Of a stretch of 64,000 nucleotides of DNA, positions 1 to 9,100 are shown one piece after another. The notes under the pieces were generated by a model. It saw nothing but the letters and a program-made list of their open reading frames with translations, was not told where the DNA came from and searched no databases. The position numbers were made by a program, and so were the translations under genes. The first letter of the stretch is position 1. The number at the start of each line of letters is the position of its first letter. This stretch comes from Vibrio cortegadensis (GTDB taxonomy: Bacteria; Pseudomonadota; Gammaproteobacteria; Enterobacterales; Vibrionaceae): contig NZ_AP025473.1 of NCBI RefSeq assembly GCF_024347395.1, forward strand, positions 930,001-994,000. Direction: 5' to 3'.

Positions 1-489
1 TGGAATTCGGATGCTTCAGGAAACGCTGCTTTGAATACAGCAGATAGCCAAAAAGGAATGTGGGGAATTTATTTGGCAAAGACTAGGGCGGAAATTCTGA
101 TAGAAGATCCTCTTGGTGCTGAACTAATGACTAAATTTTTCCACCCTTACATCACCTATAATGCTCGAATTGATGAGAGTTTTAATGGCACTTTCAGCTT
201 GAAATATGATGCGTCAAAACCTTACACGAATCATTCTCGCTATTTAAAAGATATCACCTTAACAGGTACCAATGATTCTAATGTAATCATTAACCAACTC
301 GATAATGTGATTACAGGTAACTCAGGAAATAATAGCGTTATATTTTCAGGAGCAGAAAGTGATTATACAATAACCAAAACTGACGCGAATCGTTATGTTA
401 TCGTAGACAATCAAGCGGGAAGGGATGGCAAAGTGACGGTGAAAGATATTGAGATATTGAAGTTTTCAAATTCTGAACAAGAACTCTAA
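1..489 (+). CDS. C-terminal fragment of a secreted protein with RTX/serralysin-like tail (5' end outside window)
   Basis: The reading frame is open from base 1 and ends with TAA at 487-489, so only about the last 162 codons are present; a TTG at 31 is not a credible start because the frame continues upstream. The last 70 residues have an Asn/Gly/Asp-rich stretch (DNVITGNSGNNSVIFSG) followed by a beta-rich tail ending DIEILKFSN, the pattern seen after calcium-binding nonapeptide repeats in RTX and serralysin-type exoproteins. No catalytic motif lies in the visible part, so the enzyme or toxin class cannot be given. Likely exported by a type I or type II route, which is inference. No clear terminator follows it before the tRNA genes. 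Confidence 0.55.
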   Translation, partial: WNSDASGNAALNTADSQKGMWGIYLAKTRAEILIEDPLGAELMTKFFHPYITYNARIDESFNGTFSLKYDASKPYTNHSRYLKDITLTGTNDSNVIINQLDNVITGNSGNNSVIFSGAESDYTITKTDANRYVIVDNQAGRDGKVTVKDIEILKFSNSEQEL

Positions 490-594
490 AGCTTAAATAG
501 TAAAGTTTGAGCCCCTTTTTTACTGCGTTTTGGTGTTAAAATGTTCGTTGAGCTTGGTTTTTAACCATTTGAATCAAATCAATATAATTTATTG

Positions 595-622
595 TTGACT
601 CATTTTCTTAATCAGTTAAAGT
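595..622 (+). promoter_or_regulatory. Possible promoter for the tRNA pair
   Basis: TTGACT at 595-600 and TAAAGT at 617-622 are separated by 16 bases and lie 115 bases upstream of tRNA-Leu. A perfect TTGACA also occurs at 699-704, but no acceptable -10 element follows it at 16-18 bases. The 490-736 interval holds no credible ORF. Weak call. Confidence 0.3.
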
Positions 623-736
623 ACACCTCGTTCTCAGGGAGCAACGCACAGTTAGCTTGTTGAGTAAAAGAATTTTACGAAAATTGGAATTGTCATTATT
701 GACAGTGGTGCCGATTATCGCAATCAAGAATTGCGT

Positions 737-823
737 GCCCTGGTGGTGGAATTGGTAGACACAAGGGATTTAAAATCCCTCGGCGTTCGCGCTGTGCCGG
801 TTCAAGTCCGGCCCGGGGCACCA
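737..823 (+). tRNA. tRNA-Leu (anticodon UAA)
   Basis: An 87-base class II tRNA with encoded CCA. The 5' arm GCCCTGG (737-743) pairs with CCGGGGC (813-819), followed by discriminator A and CCA. The anticodon loop reads TTTAAAA with anticodon TAA, flanked by AGGGA/TCCCT. A long variable arm (CGGCGTTCGCGCTG region) and T arm with GGTTCAAGTCC are present. It closely matches the enterobacterial tRNA-Leu(UAA) sequence as I remember it. Confidence 0.97.
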
Positions 824-874
824 TCTTACTTTTAGTAAAATCGAAACAAAGCTCATTAGAGCAATATCAATTAT

Positions 875-948
875 GGCGCCTTGGCAGAGTGGCTATGCAG
901 CGGATTGCAAATCCGTGGACCTCGGTTCGACTCCGGGAGGCGCCTCCA
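875..948 (+). tRNA. tRNA-Cys (anticodon GCA)
   Basis: A 74-base tRNA with encoded CCA. The acceptor GGCGCCT (875-881) pairs with AGGCGCC near the 3' end, followed by TCCA. The anticodon stem CGGAT/ATCCG encloses TGCAAA with anticodon GCA; the T loop reads GGTTCGACTCC. It lies 51 bases after tRNA-Leu with no promoter-like sequence between, so the two are probably one transcript. Confidence 0.97.
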
Positions 949-960
949 TTATTGATTAAA

Positions 961-989
961 AGCCCTAGCAGAAATGCTGGGGCTTTTTT
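961..989 (+). terminator. Rho-independent terminator of the tRNA transcript
   Basis: Ten-base stem AGCCCTAGCA / TGCTGGGGCT (one G-T pair) with loop GAAA, then a run of T to 989. It begins 12 bases after tRNA-Cys. Confidence 0.9.
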
Positions 990-1135
990 CATATCTATCA
1001 CAAATCACTTTTGCTTTTTTAGTGTGTATTTCTTTAATTATAAAATTTGCGCGCATTAATTAGGTAAATACAGTTGGTTTATAAATTAGTTAGTAATAAA
1101 TAATAGGGCAAAGTACATCGTTGGTCTGATTTTAA

Positions 1136-1149
1136 TTGTAGCGCTACAA
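1136..1149. promoter_or_regulatory. Perfect 14-bp palindrome, LacI/GntR-family-like operator
   Basis: TTGTAGCGCTACAA is its own reverse complement and has the central CG pair typical of LacI-family operators. It lies 204 bases upstream of the dicarboxylate carrier start in an otherwise AT-rich 990-1352 leader. No regulator gene lies beside it, so the binding protein is unknown. Confidence 0.45.
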
Positions 1150-1352
1150 CAATTGAGCAATATTTAAAGTGCTAGAGAACACGTTATCTATTATATTTTA
1201 TGCATATACATGCAATGTAATATTCGATATTTGGAACGTAAGCATTTAATGTTATATAAATTTATATTCCGAGCAAATATCACATTATTGTCAAAATTCT
1301 TAATATAAACTCCGCGCGAATTGATTTTTTAGGACTTTATTCGGGAATTTAT

Positions 1353-2741
1353 ATGTTATCTATTATTATATCTCTGATCGTGACAGGGCTTGTTGCGACT
1401 TTTGTACTCAAGGGATACAAGGCTCAAGCCATCTTAATTGCTGGTGGTATTGTTTTGATGGTTTCAGCAATGCTAATTGGGCAGGATTTGCCACTACCAG
1501 AAAGTGCTTCTACGGGGTCTCAATGGCTTGATATTTTCCATTTTATTAAGCTCACGTTTTCAAGTCAGAGCGCCGGTTTAGGTCTGAAAATCATGGCAAT
1601 TGCCGGCTTTGCTTTTTATATGCATGAGATTGGTGCATCAGAGGCATTGGTGCGTGTTCTTACTCGTCCGCTAACTCACATTAAGCATATGCCTTACCTG
1701 TTTATGGCGATGTGTTTCATTATTGGTGAGTTTCTTTCTATTTTCATTACAAGTGCATCTGGTTTAGGTGTACTACTAATGGTGACGCTATATCCATTAA
1801 TGCGAAGTGTTGGTTTAAGTCGTTTGTCTGCATGTGCGCCTATTGCGACTGCGGTTGCGGTAGAGATGGGACCGGGTCAAGGTAACGTGAACTTTGCAGC
1901 AGAGATCATTGGTATAGATGTTGTTGATTACGTTGTGCAATATCAATTGACGGTTGCGCTTGCTGCATTAACTGTTATTGCTGTTCTTCATGTGCTGGTA
2001 CAAAAGTATTTTGATGTAAAAAGTGGCCATATCGCAAGTGAACATCGCCATTTGAATGAGCAATCAGAAACTGTGGCTGTAAGCGAAGAAAGCTCAGCGA
2101 TTGCGCCTACCATCTACGCTATTTTACCGGTTATTCCTTTAGTGCTTATTTTTACATTCAGTAAATTAATGATAAGTAGCATTAAAATGGACGTGACTAC
2201 TGCAATGCTCGTTTCTATTGTTATCACTCTAGGATTTGAATTTGTCCGTCGTGACAATGCTAAAGCGGTCGTTGATTCGATTCAAATATTCTTCGATGGG
2301 ATGGGGCGTCAGTTTGCTAACGTCGTGACATTCATTGTTGCAGGCCAAGTTTTTGCGCAAGGTTTGAAAACCATTGGTGCCATCGATGTGATTGTAAATG
2401 CAGCCGAATCTGCTGGATTTAGCCCAGTACTTATGACGATTGTGATGGTCGCAATCATTATGGTTTCAGCTATTTTAATGGGGTCAGGTAATGCGGCATT
2501 TTTCTCGTTTGCCAATTTAGTTCCTGAAATCGCAGGTAAGATGGGCATTGCACCAGTGATGATGCTGTTACCGATGCAGTTTGTTGCCGGGATGAGTCGT
2601 AATATCTCACCAATCGCACCTAACATGGTTGCCATTGCGGGCGTTGCAGATGTCTCACCATTTGAACTTGCAAAAAGAACAACGATTCCAATGGTCGGCG
2701 GGATCCTCATCTCTGTATTTGTCAGTATCATTAGTTTTTAG
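1353..2741 (+). CDS. dcuC: DcuC-family anaerobic C4-dicarboxylate transporter
   Basis: A 462-residue inner-membrane protein, almost the same length as E. coli DcuC (461). It is hydrophobic throughout, with about a dozen predicted membrane segments and a central charged loop near residues 220-250. Shared features include the N-terminal KGY turn, SATGLGVLL-like ITSASGLGVLLM, FYAILP-like IYAILPVIPL, and AQGLKTIG followed by GSGNAAFFSF. The family exchanges or exports succinate/fumarate during fermentation and fumarate respiration. It stands alone; the next gene is betI 517 bases on. The exact substrate cannot be read from the sequence, and some family members have other dicarboxylates. The start follows a weak GGGAATTT ribosome site. 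Confidence 0.85.
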   Translation: MLSIIISLIVTGLVATFVLKGYKAQAILIAGGIVLMVSAMLIGQDLPLPESASTGSQWLDIFHFIKLTFSSQSAGLGLKIMAIAGFAFYMHEIGASEALVRVLTRPLTHIKHMPYLFMAMCFIIGEFLSIFITSASGLGVLLMVTLYPLMRSVGLSRLSACAPIATAVAVEMGPGQGNVNFAAEIIGIDVVDYVVQYQLTVALAALTVIAVLHVLVQKYFDVKSGHIASEHRHLNEQSETVAVSEESSAIAPTIYAILPVIPLVLIFTFSKLMISSIKMDVTTAMLVSIVITLGFEFVRRDNAKAVVDSIQIFFDGMGRQFANVVTFIVAGQVFAQGLKTIGAIDVIVNAAESAGFSPVLMTIVMVAIIMVSAILMGSGNAAFFSFANLVPEIAGKMGIAPVMMLLPMQFVAGMSRNISPIAPNMVAIAGVADVSPFELAKRTTIPMVGGILISVFVSIISF

Positions 2742-2796
2742 CATCCTCAAAATGACTCTTGCTGAGAATCAAGATTGGAACCTGATTTAGTGCAAT

Positions 2797-2898
2797 TTGA
2801 TTTAGGGTGATCAGACAATATACAATCAATGAATGGTGAGAACGGCAGATTTTAATGCCTGTAACTTATATGCCTCAGTTAGATACTGGGGCTTTTTT
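2797..2898 (+). other. Possible short transcript with own promoter and terminator (sRNA or dcuC 3'-UTR end)
   Basis: The 2742-3258 interval has no credible ORF. TTGATT (2797-2802) and TATACA (2819-2824), 16 bases apart, sit upstream of a clear terminator hairpin (GCCTCAGT 2872-2879 / ACTGGGGC 2885-2892, then T6). Transcription from about 2831 would give an RNA of roughly 68 bases that also contains a GGCA/TGCC hairpin near 2844-2860. The same terminator could simply end the dcuC transcript 130 bases after its stop codon. Confidence 0.3.
2872..2898 (+). terminator. Rho-independent terminator downstream of dcuC
   Basis: Eight-base stem GCCTCAGT / ACTGGGGC with one G-T pair, 5-base loop, followed by six T. 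Confidence 0.85.
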
Positions 2899-3216
2899 GT
2901 GCCAGTAAAACACCATTTGAACAGATGAATGTTTCTTTAATACGTGTCTTATATGAAGTTAGTGGAACCGTTTTTGTTACAAAGTAATTAATTCGTAGTC
3001 TAATGATTTTTCATCCTGTTGTTCTTTCTGGGTTTACATTGTAAATATTCAGTACTGTTTCTATCTTGTTGTAATTAAAAGTATTAATGACTCTGTTTAC
3101 GTTCTGAATATAAGCATTAAATGTTGCCTTTATGTGATTTTGTGGCACTTGTATGTTGTGAGATGTGGTTTTTTGGTGAAATAATAGTTTGTACTCTAAC
3201 TATTTTTCTGGCATTT

Positions 3217-3238
3217 TATACTTAATTGACCGTTCAAT
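3217..3238 (+). promoter_or_regulatory. betI promoter -10 and BetI-type operator
   Basis: A TATACT -10 element (3217-3222) is followed directly by the interrupted palindrome ATTGACCGTTCAAT (3225-3238). The half sites TTGA/TCAA with a central CG match the BetI operator pattern as I recall it from related bacteria. Its place at the transcription start of betI fits autorepression relieved by choline. The start codon is 20 bases further, behind AAAAGGTT. Confidence 0.6.
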
Positions 3239-3258
3239 AAAAAATAAAAGGTTCAGAA

Positions 3259-3867
3259 ATGCCCAAGGTTGGAATGCCAGATATTCGCAAACCGCAACTT
3301 GTTAAAGCGACGATGGCAGTGATAGATCGAGTAGGGCTTCATGGTGCGAGCATTTCGTTGATCAGCAAAGAAGCTGGTGTGTCGACTGGGATCATTAATC
3401 ACTATTTTGGCGGCAAACACGGCCTGCTTGAAGAGACGATGCGAGAGATCCTTCGTCAGCTGTCCACCAGTATCACTTCCCAATTGAAATTACTGCCTGT
3501 GGATGCTCACCATCAGCGGATCAACGCGATCATTAAAGGTAATTTCGAAGGCTATCAAGTTAAAAATGAAGTAGCTAAAACGTGGTTAGCATTCTGGTCT
3601 TATTCAATGCATGACGTTCAGCTTAAACGCTTACAACGGGTCAATGAAAAACGTCTATTGTCACATCTTAAAATTGAGTTGAAAGCATTATTGCCAATTG
3701 AACAAGCAGATCTCGTGGCTCACGGGGTTGCTTCATTAATTGATGGTATATGGCTGCGGGGCACACTCAACCCTGATGGTATTGATGGAGAGAAAGCCAC
3801 TGAAATCATCAACGATTACTTAGATAAACAACTCACCTTTTATTCCCAACAATCGATGAATTCTTGA
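3259..3867 (+). CDS. betI: TetR-family choline-responsive repressor BetI
   Basis: A 202-residue TetR regulator, the usual BetI length. The N-terminal helix-turn-helix spans about residues 25-50 ([20 protein letters not shown]), preceded by the family-typical [10 protein letters not shown] segment. The C-terminal ligand domain ends near residue 195. In the family, BetI represses the bet genes and choline lifts repression. It is the first gene of a co-directional run betI-betB-betA-choX-choW-choV, and a BetI-type palindrome overlaps its own promoter. The gene order and a 77-base gap to betB suggest one operon. Confidence 0.95.
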   Translation: MPKVGMPDIRKPQLVKATMAVIDRVGLHGASISLISKEAGVSTGIINHYFGGKHGLLEETMREILRQLSTSITSQLKLLPVDAHHQRINAIIKGNFEGYQVKNEVAKTWLAFWSYSMHDVQLKRLQRVNEKRLLSHLKIELKALLPIEQADLVAHGVASLIDGIWLRGTLNPDGIDGEKATEIINDYLDKQLTFYSQQSMNS

Positions 3868-3944
3868 TGATTTAAGAACGTATCGAGTCAGTTACTTCTA
3901 ATACATCACTCATTCACAAAATTAAAATAAGTTAGATTCTTCAA

Positions 3945-5405
3945 ATGGAAATGAAATCACTATACATCGATGGTAAAGCGGTATGCGCAACATCTGCTGA
4001 AACCTTTACCAGTTATAACCCTGCAAATGGAGAAGCGATTGCAGAGATAGGGCAAGCGTCTCAACAAGATCTTGATCTCGCAATGGAATCCGCTAAACGT
4101 GGCTTTGCTATATGGTCCGGAATGTCACCTATAGAACGCAGCCGAATTTTACTTAAAGCCGTCGAAATACTGAGACAGCGAAATGATGAACTTGCAGCAT
4201 TAGAAGTCGCCGATACCGGAAAACCATTACAAGAAGCGCTAGAAGTGGATATCGCTTCTGGTGCCGATGTGATCGAATATTTCGCAGGCCTCGTTCCCGC
4301 TATGCAGGGTGATCAGCAACCACTGAGTGACAATCAGTTTTTCTACACTCGACGTGAACCCTTGGGAGTTTGCGCGGGCATCGGCGCTTGGAATTATCCT
4401 GTTCAAATTGCAATGTGGAAATCCGCACCCGCATTAGCCGCGGGTAATGCGATGGTTTTCAAACCTTCCGAAGAGACACCACTTACCGCATTGAAATTAG
4501 CCGAAATATACACAGAAGCGGGACTGCCAGACGGTGTATTTAACGTGGTGCAAGGGGATTACCGTGTTGGCCAAATGCTTACCGCGCACCCTGATGTAGC
4601 TAAAGTCTCCTTCACTGGAGAAACGGGAACAGGTAAAGCGGTGATGGCCGACAGTGCGAAAACACTTAAATCGGTCACCATGGAGCTTGGTGGAAAGTCA
4701 CCACTTGTGATTTTTGATGATGCAAAATTGAATGATGCGGTATCTGCCGCCATGGTTGCCAACTTCTATACACAAGGTGAAGTTTGTACCAATGGCACGA
4801 GAGTGTTTGTTCATGAGTCTATTTATGACGATTTTATTTTGCAGCTAAAAGAGAGAACGGAAAAGCTGACCGTTGGCGATCCAATGGATTTGGAGACTCA
4901 AATTGGCGCTCTGATCTCAAAGGAGCATTTAGGAAAAGTGTTAGATGCTATTGAGACGGCAAAAGCCAGTGGTGCAACGCTACTGACGGGCGGTTATCAA
5001 GTGACAGAAAATGGTTTAGATAAAGGCAATTTTGTCGCCCCAACGGTTTTTGTTGATTGCACAGATGATATGCCGCATGTCCAAAGTGAAATCTTCGGCC
5101 CTGTTATGTCCGTTTTAAAGTTTAGCCATGAAGCCGAGGTTATTCAGCGAGCTAATGACACCCATTATGGCTTAGCGGCTGGGATCTTCACTCAAAACTT
5201 ATCCAGAGCACATCGAGTCATTCATCAGATGCAAGCTGGGATCTGTTGGGTCAATACTTGGGGGGATTCTCCTGCTGAGATGCCGGTAGGCGGATATAAA
5301 ATGTCTGGAATTGGCCGTGAGAATGGACCAGAAACACTTCTGCATTACACCCAAACGAAAAGTGTACTGATTGAGCTTGGTGATTATGCCAGCCCTTACG
5401 CTTAA
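3945..5405 (+). CDS. betB: Betaine aldehyde dehydrogenase
   Basis: A 486-residue NAD(P)-dependent aldehyde dehydrogenase (E. coli BetB about 490). The catalytic Glu is in MELGGKSP and the catalytic Cys in [12 protein letters not shown]; the cofactor-binding [12 protein letters not shown] and the C-terminal [15 protein letters not shown] block are present. It oxidises betaine aldehyde to glycine betaine in the cytoplasm, the second step after BetA. ATG at 3945 is followed by another Met two codons on (3951), which is an equally good start. It lies between betI and betA, with a 30-base gap to betA. Confidence 0.96.
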   Translation: MEMKSLYIDGKAVCATSAETFTSYNPANGEAIAEIGQASQQDLDLAMESAKRGFAIWSGMSPIERSRILLKAVEILRQRNDELAALEVADTGKPLQEALEVDIASGADVIEYFAGLVPAMQGDQQPLSDNQFFYTRREPLGVCAGIGAWNYPVQIAMWKSAPALAAGNAMVFKPSEETPLTALKLAEIYTEAGLPDGVFNVVQGDYRVGQMLTAHPDVAKVSFTGETGTGKAVMADSAKTLKSVTMELGGKSPLVIFDDAKLNDAVSAAMVANFYTQGEVCTNGTRVFVHESIYDDFILQLKERTEKLTVGDPMDLETQIGALISKEHLGKVLDAIETAKASGATLLTGGYQVTENGLDKGNFVAPTVFVDCTDDMPHVQSEIFGPVMSVLKFSHEAEVIQRANDTHYGLAAGIFTQNLSRAHRVIHQMQAGICWVNTWGDSPAEMPVGGYKMSGIGRENGPETLLHYTQTKSVLIELGDYASPYA

Positions 5406-5435
5406 TTCGATTTTCTAACGTCAAGGAGACGACCA

Positions 5436-7142
5436 ATGCAACAAAGCTACGATTATATTATCGTTGGCGCGGGTTCGGCTGGCTGTGTGTTAGCGGATCG
5501 GTTAACGGAAAGTGGCGAATTTAACGTTCTACTTTTAGAAGCGGGCGGTACGGATAGAAGCATCTTCATCCAGATGCCAACCGCACTCTCATACCCGATG
5601 AATTCAGAAAGATACGCTTGGCAGTTTGAAACTCAAGCCGAGCAGGGCATTGATGGTCGGAAGTTGCACTGCCCACGAGGAAAAGTACTTGGTGGTAGTT
5701 CATCAATCAACGGCATGGTCTATGTTCGCGGTCATGCATGTGATTTTGATGAGTGGGAAGAGAAAGGTGCGAATGGCTGGAATTATCAAGCTTGCCTACC
5801 ATATTTTCGTCGTGCTGAAACTTGGATTCAAGGCGAGGATGAATACCGAGGTGGAACTGGACCGTTGGGTACCTGTAACGGTAACGATATGACTTTAAAT
5901 CCGCTTTACCAAGCTTTTATTGATGCAGGGAAAGAAGCCGGATATCCCGAAACAAAAGATTATAACGGTTATCAGCAAGAGGGTTTTGGCCCAATGCACA
6001 TGACCGTTAAAAAAGGCATACGAGCGTCGACGTCTAATGCTTACCTGCGCCGTGCAATGAAGCGTAAAAATTTAACCTTGATGACGGGAATTGTCGCGCG
6101 AAAAGTGATTTTGGAAGGAAAAACAGCCGTTGGCGTTGAATTCGAAAAATCGGGGAAAACGCTACAAGCTCGCGCAACAAAAGAAGTGATTTCGAGTGCG
6201 GGTTCCATTGGTTCGGTTCAACTGTTGCAGCTTTCAGGCATTGGACCTAAAGAAGTGCTGAGCCAAGCCGGTGTCGAACTAAAACATGATCTACCTGGTG
6301 TTGGCCAGAATCTACAAGATCACTTGGAAGTCTATTTTCAATATCATTGCTCTCAACCGATCACTCTAAACAGTAAATTAGGCCTTGTCAGCAAAGGGTT
6401 AATTGGTGCGGAATGGATTTTGACTCGAAAAGGTTTAGGTGCGACCAATCACTTTGAGTCTTGCGGCTTTATACGTTCTCGCAAAGGGCTTAAATGGCCA
6501 AATATCCAATATCACTTCCTCCCAGCAGCAATGCGTTATGACGGCAATGCGGCATTTGATGGTCATGGATTCCAAGTTCATGTTGGGCCAAATAAGCCTG
6601 AGAGTCGAGGTTCTGTGGAGATAACGTCTACCGATCCGCATGCGAAACCAAAGATCAGTTTTAATTACATTTCAACACCCCAAGACCGCCAAGACTGGCG
6701 TGATTGTATTCGCTTAACACGCGAACTTCTTGCACAGCCTGCACTTGATGAGTATCGCGGAGAAGAGATTCAACCGGGAATGCATATCACCTCTGATGAG
6801 GACATAGATGAATGGGTTAAGCAAAATGTAGAAAGTGCTTATCACCCATCATGCAGTTGTAAGATGGGTTCTCATGATGATCCAACAGCAGTCTTAGATG
6901 AAGCTTGCCGAGTACGCGGAATTGCTCAGCTCCGTGTGGTGGACTCGTCTATTTTCCCGACCATTCCAAATGGCAATTTAAATGCGCCAACGATCATGGT
7001 TGCAGAACGGGCAGCCGATTTGATTTTAGGTAACGCGCTGCTTGAGGCGAAAAATGTCCCGGTTTGGATCGCACCAGATTGGGAAAAGAGACAAAGAGTA
7101 AATAAACCAGAAAGAGAATTGGACACGATCTCTTCAAAATAG
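5436..7142 (+). CDS. betA: Choline dehydrogenase (GMC oxidoreductase)
   Basis: A 568-residue GMC flavoprotein of normal BetA length. The FAD dinucleotide fold begins [19 protein letters not shown] at residue 4; the GMC signature [18 protein letters not shown] lies near 82-100; the C-terminal catalytic region includes [12 protein letters not shown] and the [14 protein letters not shown] block. It oxidises choline to betaine aldehyde, membrane-associated and linked to the respiratory chain in related bacteria. A strong ribosome site, AAGGAGACG, precedes the ATG. Together with betB it makes the osmoprotectant glycine betaine from choline delivered by the downstream transporter. Confidence 0.96.
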   Translation: MQQSYDYIIVGAGSAGCVLADRLTESGEFNVLLLEAGGTDRSIFIQMPTALSYPMNSERYAWQFETQAEQGIDGRKLHCPRGKVLGGSSSINGMVYVRGHACDFDEWEEKGANGWNYQACLPYFRRAETWIQGEDEYRGGTGPLGTCNGNDMTLNPLYQAFIDAGKEAGYPETKDYNGYQQEGFGPMHMTVKKGIRASTSNAYLRRAMKRKNLTLMTGIVARKVILEGKTAVGVEFEKSGKTLQARATKEVISSAGSIGSVQLLQLSGIGPKEVLSQAGVELKHDLPGVGQNLQDHLEVYFQYHCSQPITLNSKLGLVSKGLIGAEWILTRKGLGATNHFESCGFIRSRKGLKWPNIQYHFLPAAMRYDGNAAFDGHGFQVHVGPNKPESRGSVEITSTDPHAKPKISFNYISTPQDRQDWRDCIRLTRELLAQPALDEYRGEEIQPGMHITSDEDIDEWVKQNVESAYHPSCSCKMGSHDDPTAVLDEACRVRGIAQLRVVDSSIFPTIPNGNLNAPTIMVAERAADLILGNALLEAKNVPVWIAPDWEKRQRVNKPERELDTISSK

Positions 7143-7171
7143 AAAGTCAGTAATCATTACAAGGAATATTT

Positions 7172-8113
7172 ATGTCAACGACAACAAAGACCTTACTTGC
7201 ATTAGGCATCAGTTCAATCGCTTTTAACGCAGCAGCAAATCAGTGTGAGACGGTAAGATTTTCAGATGTAGGCTGGACGGATATTACGGCCACTACAGCG
7301 GTAACGACCGAATTACTTAAAGGCATGGGCTATAAAACTAAGATTGACCTATTGTCAGTACCCGTGACGTATTCATCAATGGCGAATGGTGATATTGATG
7401 TGTTTTTGGGTAACTGGATGCCAACGATGGAAGGTGACATCGCGAAATATCGTGAAGCAGGTACCGTTGAAACGGTTCGAGCAAACTTAGAAGGGGCTAA
7501 ATATACACTGGCTGTTCCTAAGTATGTTTACGATGCTGGCGTAAAGAGTTTTGCAGATCTCGCGAAGTACTCAGATAAGTTTAAAGGGCGCATTTATGGT
7601 ATTGAACCGGGTAATGACGGCAACCGCTTGATTCAGTCAATGATCGACTCCGATGCATTTGGACTGAAAGAGTTTAGCTTGGTTGAATCGAGTGAAGCAG
7701 GCATGGTGTCTCAAGTGTCTCGTGCTGTGCGTCGTAATCAGTGGATCGCATACCTTGGTTGGGCACCACACCCAATGAACAGCAATGTAGAAATGGAATA
7801 CCTTTCAGGCGGTGATGACTTCTTTGGTCCTAATTATGGTGGAGCAAATGTCTACACCAACGTTAGACATGACTACTTGTCTGAATGCAAAAATGTTGGT
7901 CAGCTTTTACAAAACTTAAACTTCACGCTTGAGATGGAAAATGAGTTGATGGAAGCGATTTTGAATCAAAGTGTTAAACCAGAAAAAGCCGCTCAAAAAT
8001 GGATTGCTGAAAATCCACAACAAGTTGAACTGTGGTTGAAGAACGTGAAATCACAAACAGGCGAATCAGCACAAAAAGCAGTGACTCAGTATCTTAAACA
8101 AGTGAAAGCGTAA
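7172..8113 (+). CDS. choX: Choline ABC transporter, periplasmic binding protein
   Basis: A 313-residue binding protein of the ProX/ChoX class. An N-terminal signal peptide ends near residue 22 (FNAAA before NQCETV). The body has the family pattern: VRFSDVGWTDI at the start of the mature protein, VFLGNWMPTMEGD near residue 80, and WIAYLGWAPHPMN in the second lobe. Its position 29 bases after betA in the same direction, and the downstream permease and ATPase, point to choline rather than proline betaine as the main ligand. This is family knowledge plus context, not a measured specificity. The gene has often been called proX in vibrios. Confidence 0.9.
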   Translation: MSTTTKTLLALGISSIAFNAAANQCETVRFSDVGWTDITATTAVTTELLKGMGYKTKIDLLSVPVTYSSMANGDIDVFLGNWMPTMEGDIAKYREAGTVETVRANLEGAKYTLAVPKYVYDAGVKSFADLAKYSDKFKGRIYGIEPGNDGNRLIQSMIDSDAFGLKEFSLVESSEAGMVSQVSRAVRRNQWIAYLGWAPHPMNSNVEMEYLSGGDDFFGPNYGGANVYTNVRHDYLSECKNVGQLLQNLNFTLEMENELMEAILNQSVKPEKAAQKWIAENPQQVELWLKNVKSQTGESAQKAVTQYLKQVKA

Positions 8114-8123
8114 CGGTTGAAGC

Positions 8124-8161
8124 CTCAATACAAGGCGCTTAGTCGTAGCGTTTGTGTTGAG
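8124..8161 (+). promoter_or_regulatory. Intercistronic stem-loop between choX and choW
   Basis: The arms CTCAATACAAGGCGCT (8124-8139) and AGCGTTTGTGTTGAG (8147-8161) pair over about 14 bases with one G-T pair and one small bulge; the loop is 7 bases. No T run follows, so it is not a full terminator. It starts 10 bases after the choX stop and leaves 94 bases before choW. Such hairpins after binding-protein genes often protect the upstream mRNA and raise its level over the permease. Confidence 0.7.
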
Positions 8162-8255
8162 TTAATTACATTCTTCACGGTAACCACAGAGGAATTTGTG
8201 TTTATCGTGAAGTTCACGGGTCAGTTCTGTTTGCCCGACAAATAAAGGTAGTATT

Positions 8256-9098
8256 GTGAATTTTATTACGGATAACAAAATCCCACTTGGTCAATGGATG
8301 GAAGCGGGCGTGGATTGGTTAACCATCAACGCCGCTGGTCTTTTTGATGCCATCTCATTCTTTCTCGAAACTGTGATTCTTTTTCTGGTCGATGTATTTA
8401 AATGGATGCCCGCAGCGGTGCCTATTGTTATCACCGCTGCTCTAGCGTGGTATCTACATCGCAAAATATCTTTGGTGGTATTTGTTGTCGCGGCACTGCT
8501 GTTGATCCTTAATCTTGGCTACTGGCAAGAAATGCTGGAAACCTTTGTCCTCGTCTTTGCAGCGACAACGATTTCCGTATTAATTGGCGTTCCGGTAGGG
8601 ATCATGGCGGCACATCGACCTTGGCTTTATACCATATTGAGGCCGATTTTAGATCTCATGCAGACCGTTCCAACGTTTGTGTATTTAATTCCAACGTTAG
8701 TACTGTTTGGGCTTGGTATCGTACCAGGACTGATTTCAACCATTATATTTGCAATCGCGGCTCCAATTCGTCTTACCTATTTAGGCGTCACTAAAGTACC
8801 AGAAGAGTTGATTGAAGCGGGTAAAGCGTTTGGTGCCAGTCGAATGAAGTTATTACTTAAGGTTGAATTACCTGCGGCACTTCCAAGTATTATGGCAGGG
8901 GTAACGCAATGCATTATGTTGTCCCTTTCAATGGTGGTGATTGCAGCTTTAGTCGGTGCGGATGGGCTAGGAAAACCAGTCGTGAGAGCTTTAAATACCG
9001 TAAATATCTCGCAAGGTTTTGAAGCGGGGCTTGCTATTGTACTCGTGGCGATCATTTTGGATCGTCTATGTAAAACCCCTAACCAGAAGGAAGCGTAA
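8256..9098 (+). CDS. choW: Choline ABC transporter, permease
   Basis: A 280-residue inner-membrane permease of the ProW/ChoW class. It has a short N-terminal region, about six membrane segments, and the ABC-binding loop around residues 185-205 (EAGKAFGASRMKLLLKVELPAALPSIMAG). It starts with GTG at 8256, supported by AAAGGTAG just upstream; no ATG fits the alignment better. It presumably forms the homodimeric channel for the upstream binding protein. Only 2 bases separate its stop from the ATPase start, so the two are translationally coupled. Confidence 0.93.
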   Translation: MNFITDNKIPLGQWMEAGVDWLTINAAGLFDAISFFLETVILFLVDVFKWMPAAVPIVITAALAWYLHRKISLVVFVVAALLLILNLGYWQEMLETFVLVFAATTISVLIGVPVGIMAAHRPWLYTILRPILDLMQTVPTFVYLIPTLVLFGLGIVPGLISTIIFAIAAPIRLTYLGVTKVPEELIEAGKAFGASRMKLLLKVELPAALPSIMAGVTQCIMLSLSMVVIAALVGADGLGKPVVRALNTVNISQGFEAGLAIVLVAIILDRLCKTPNQKEA

Positions 9099-9100
9099 TT

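Noticed and set aside
699..727. Perfect TTGACA just upstream of tRNA-Leu as a promoter
   Set aside because: No acceptable -10 hexamer at 16-18 bases; at best AATCAA.
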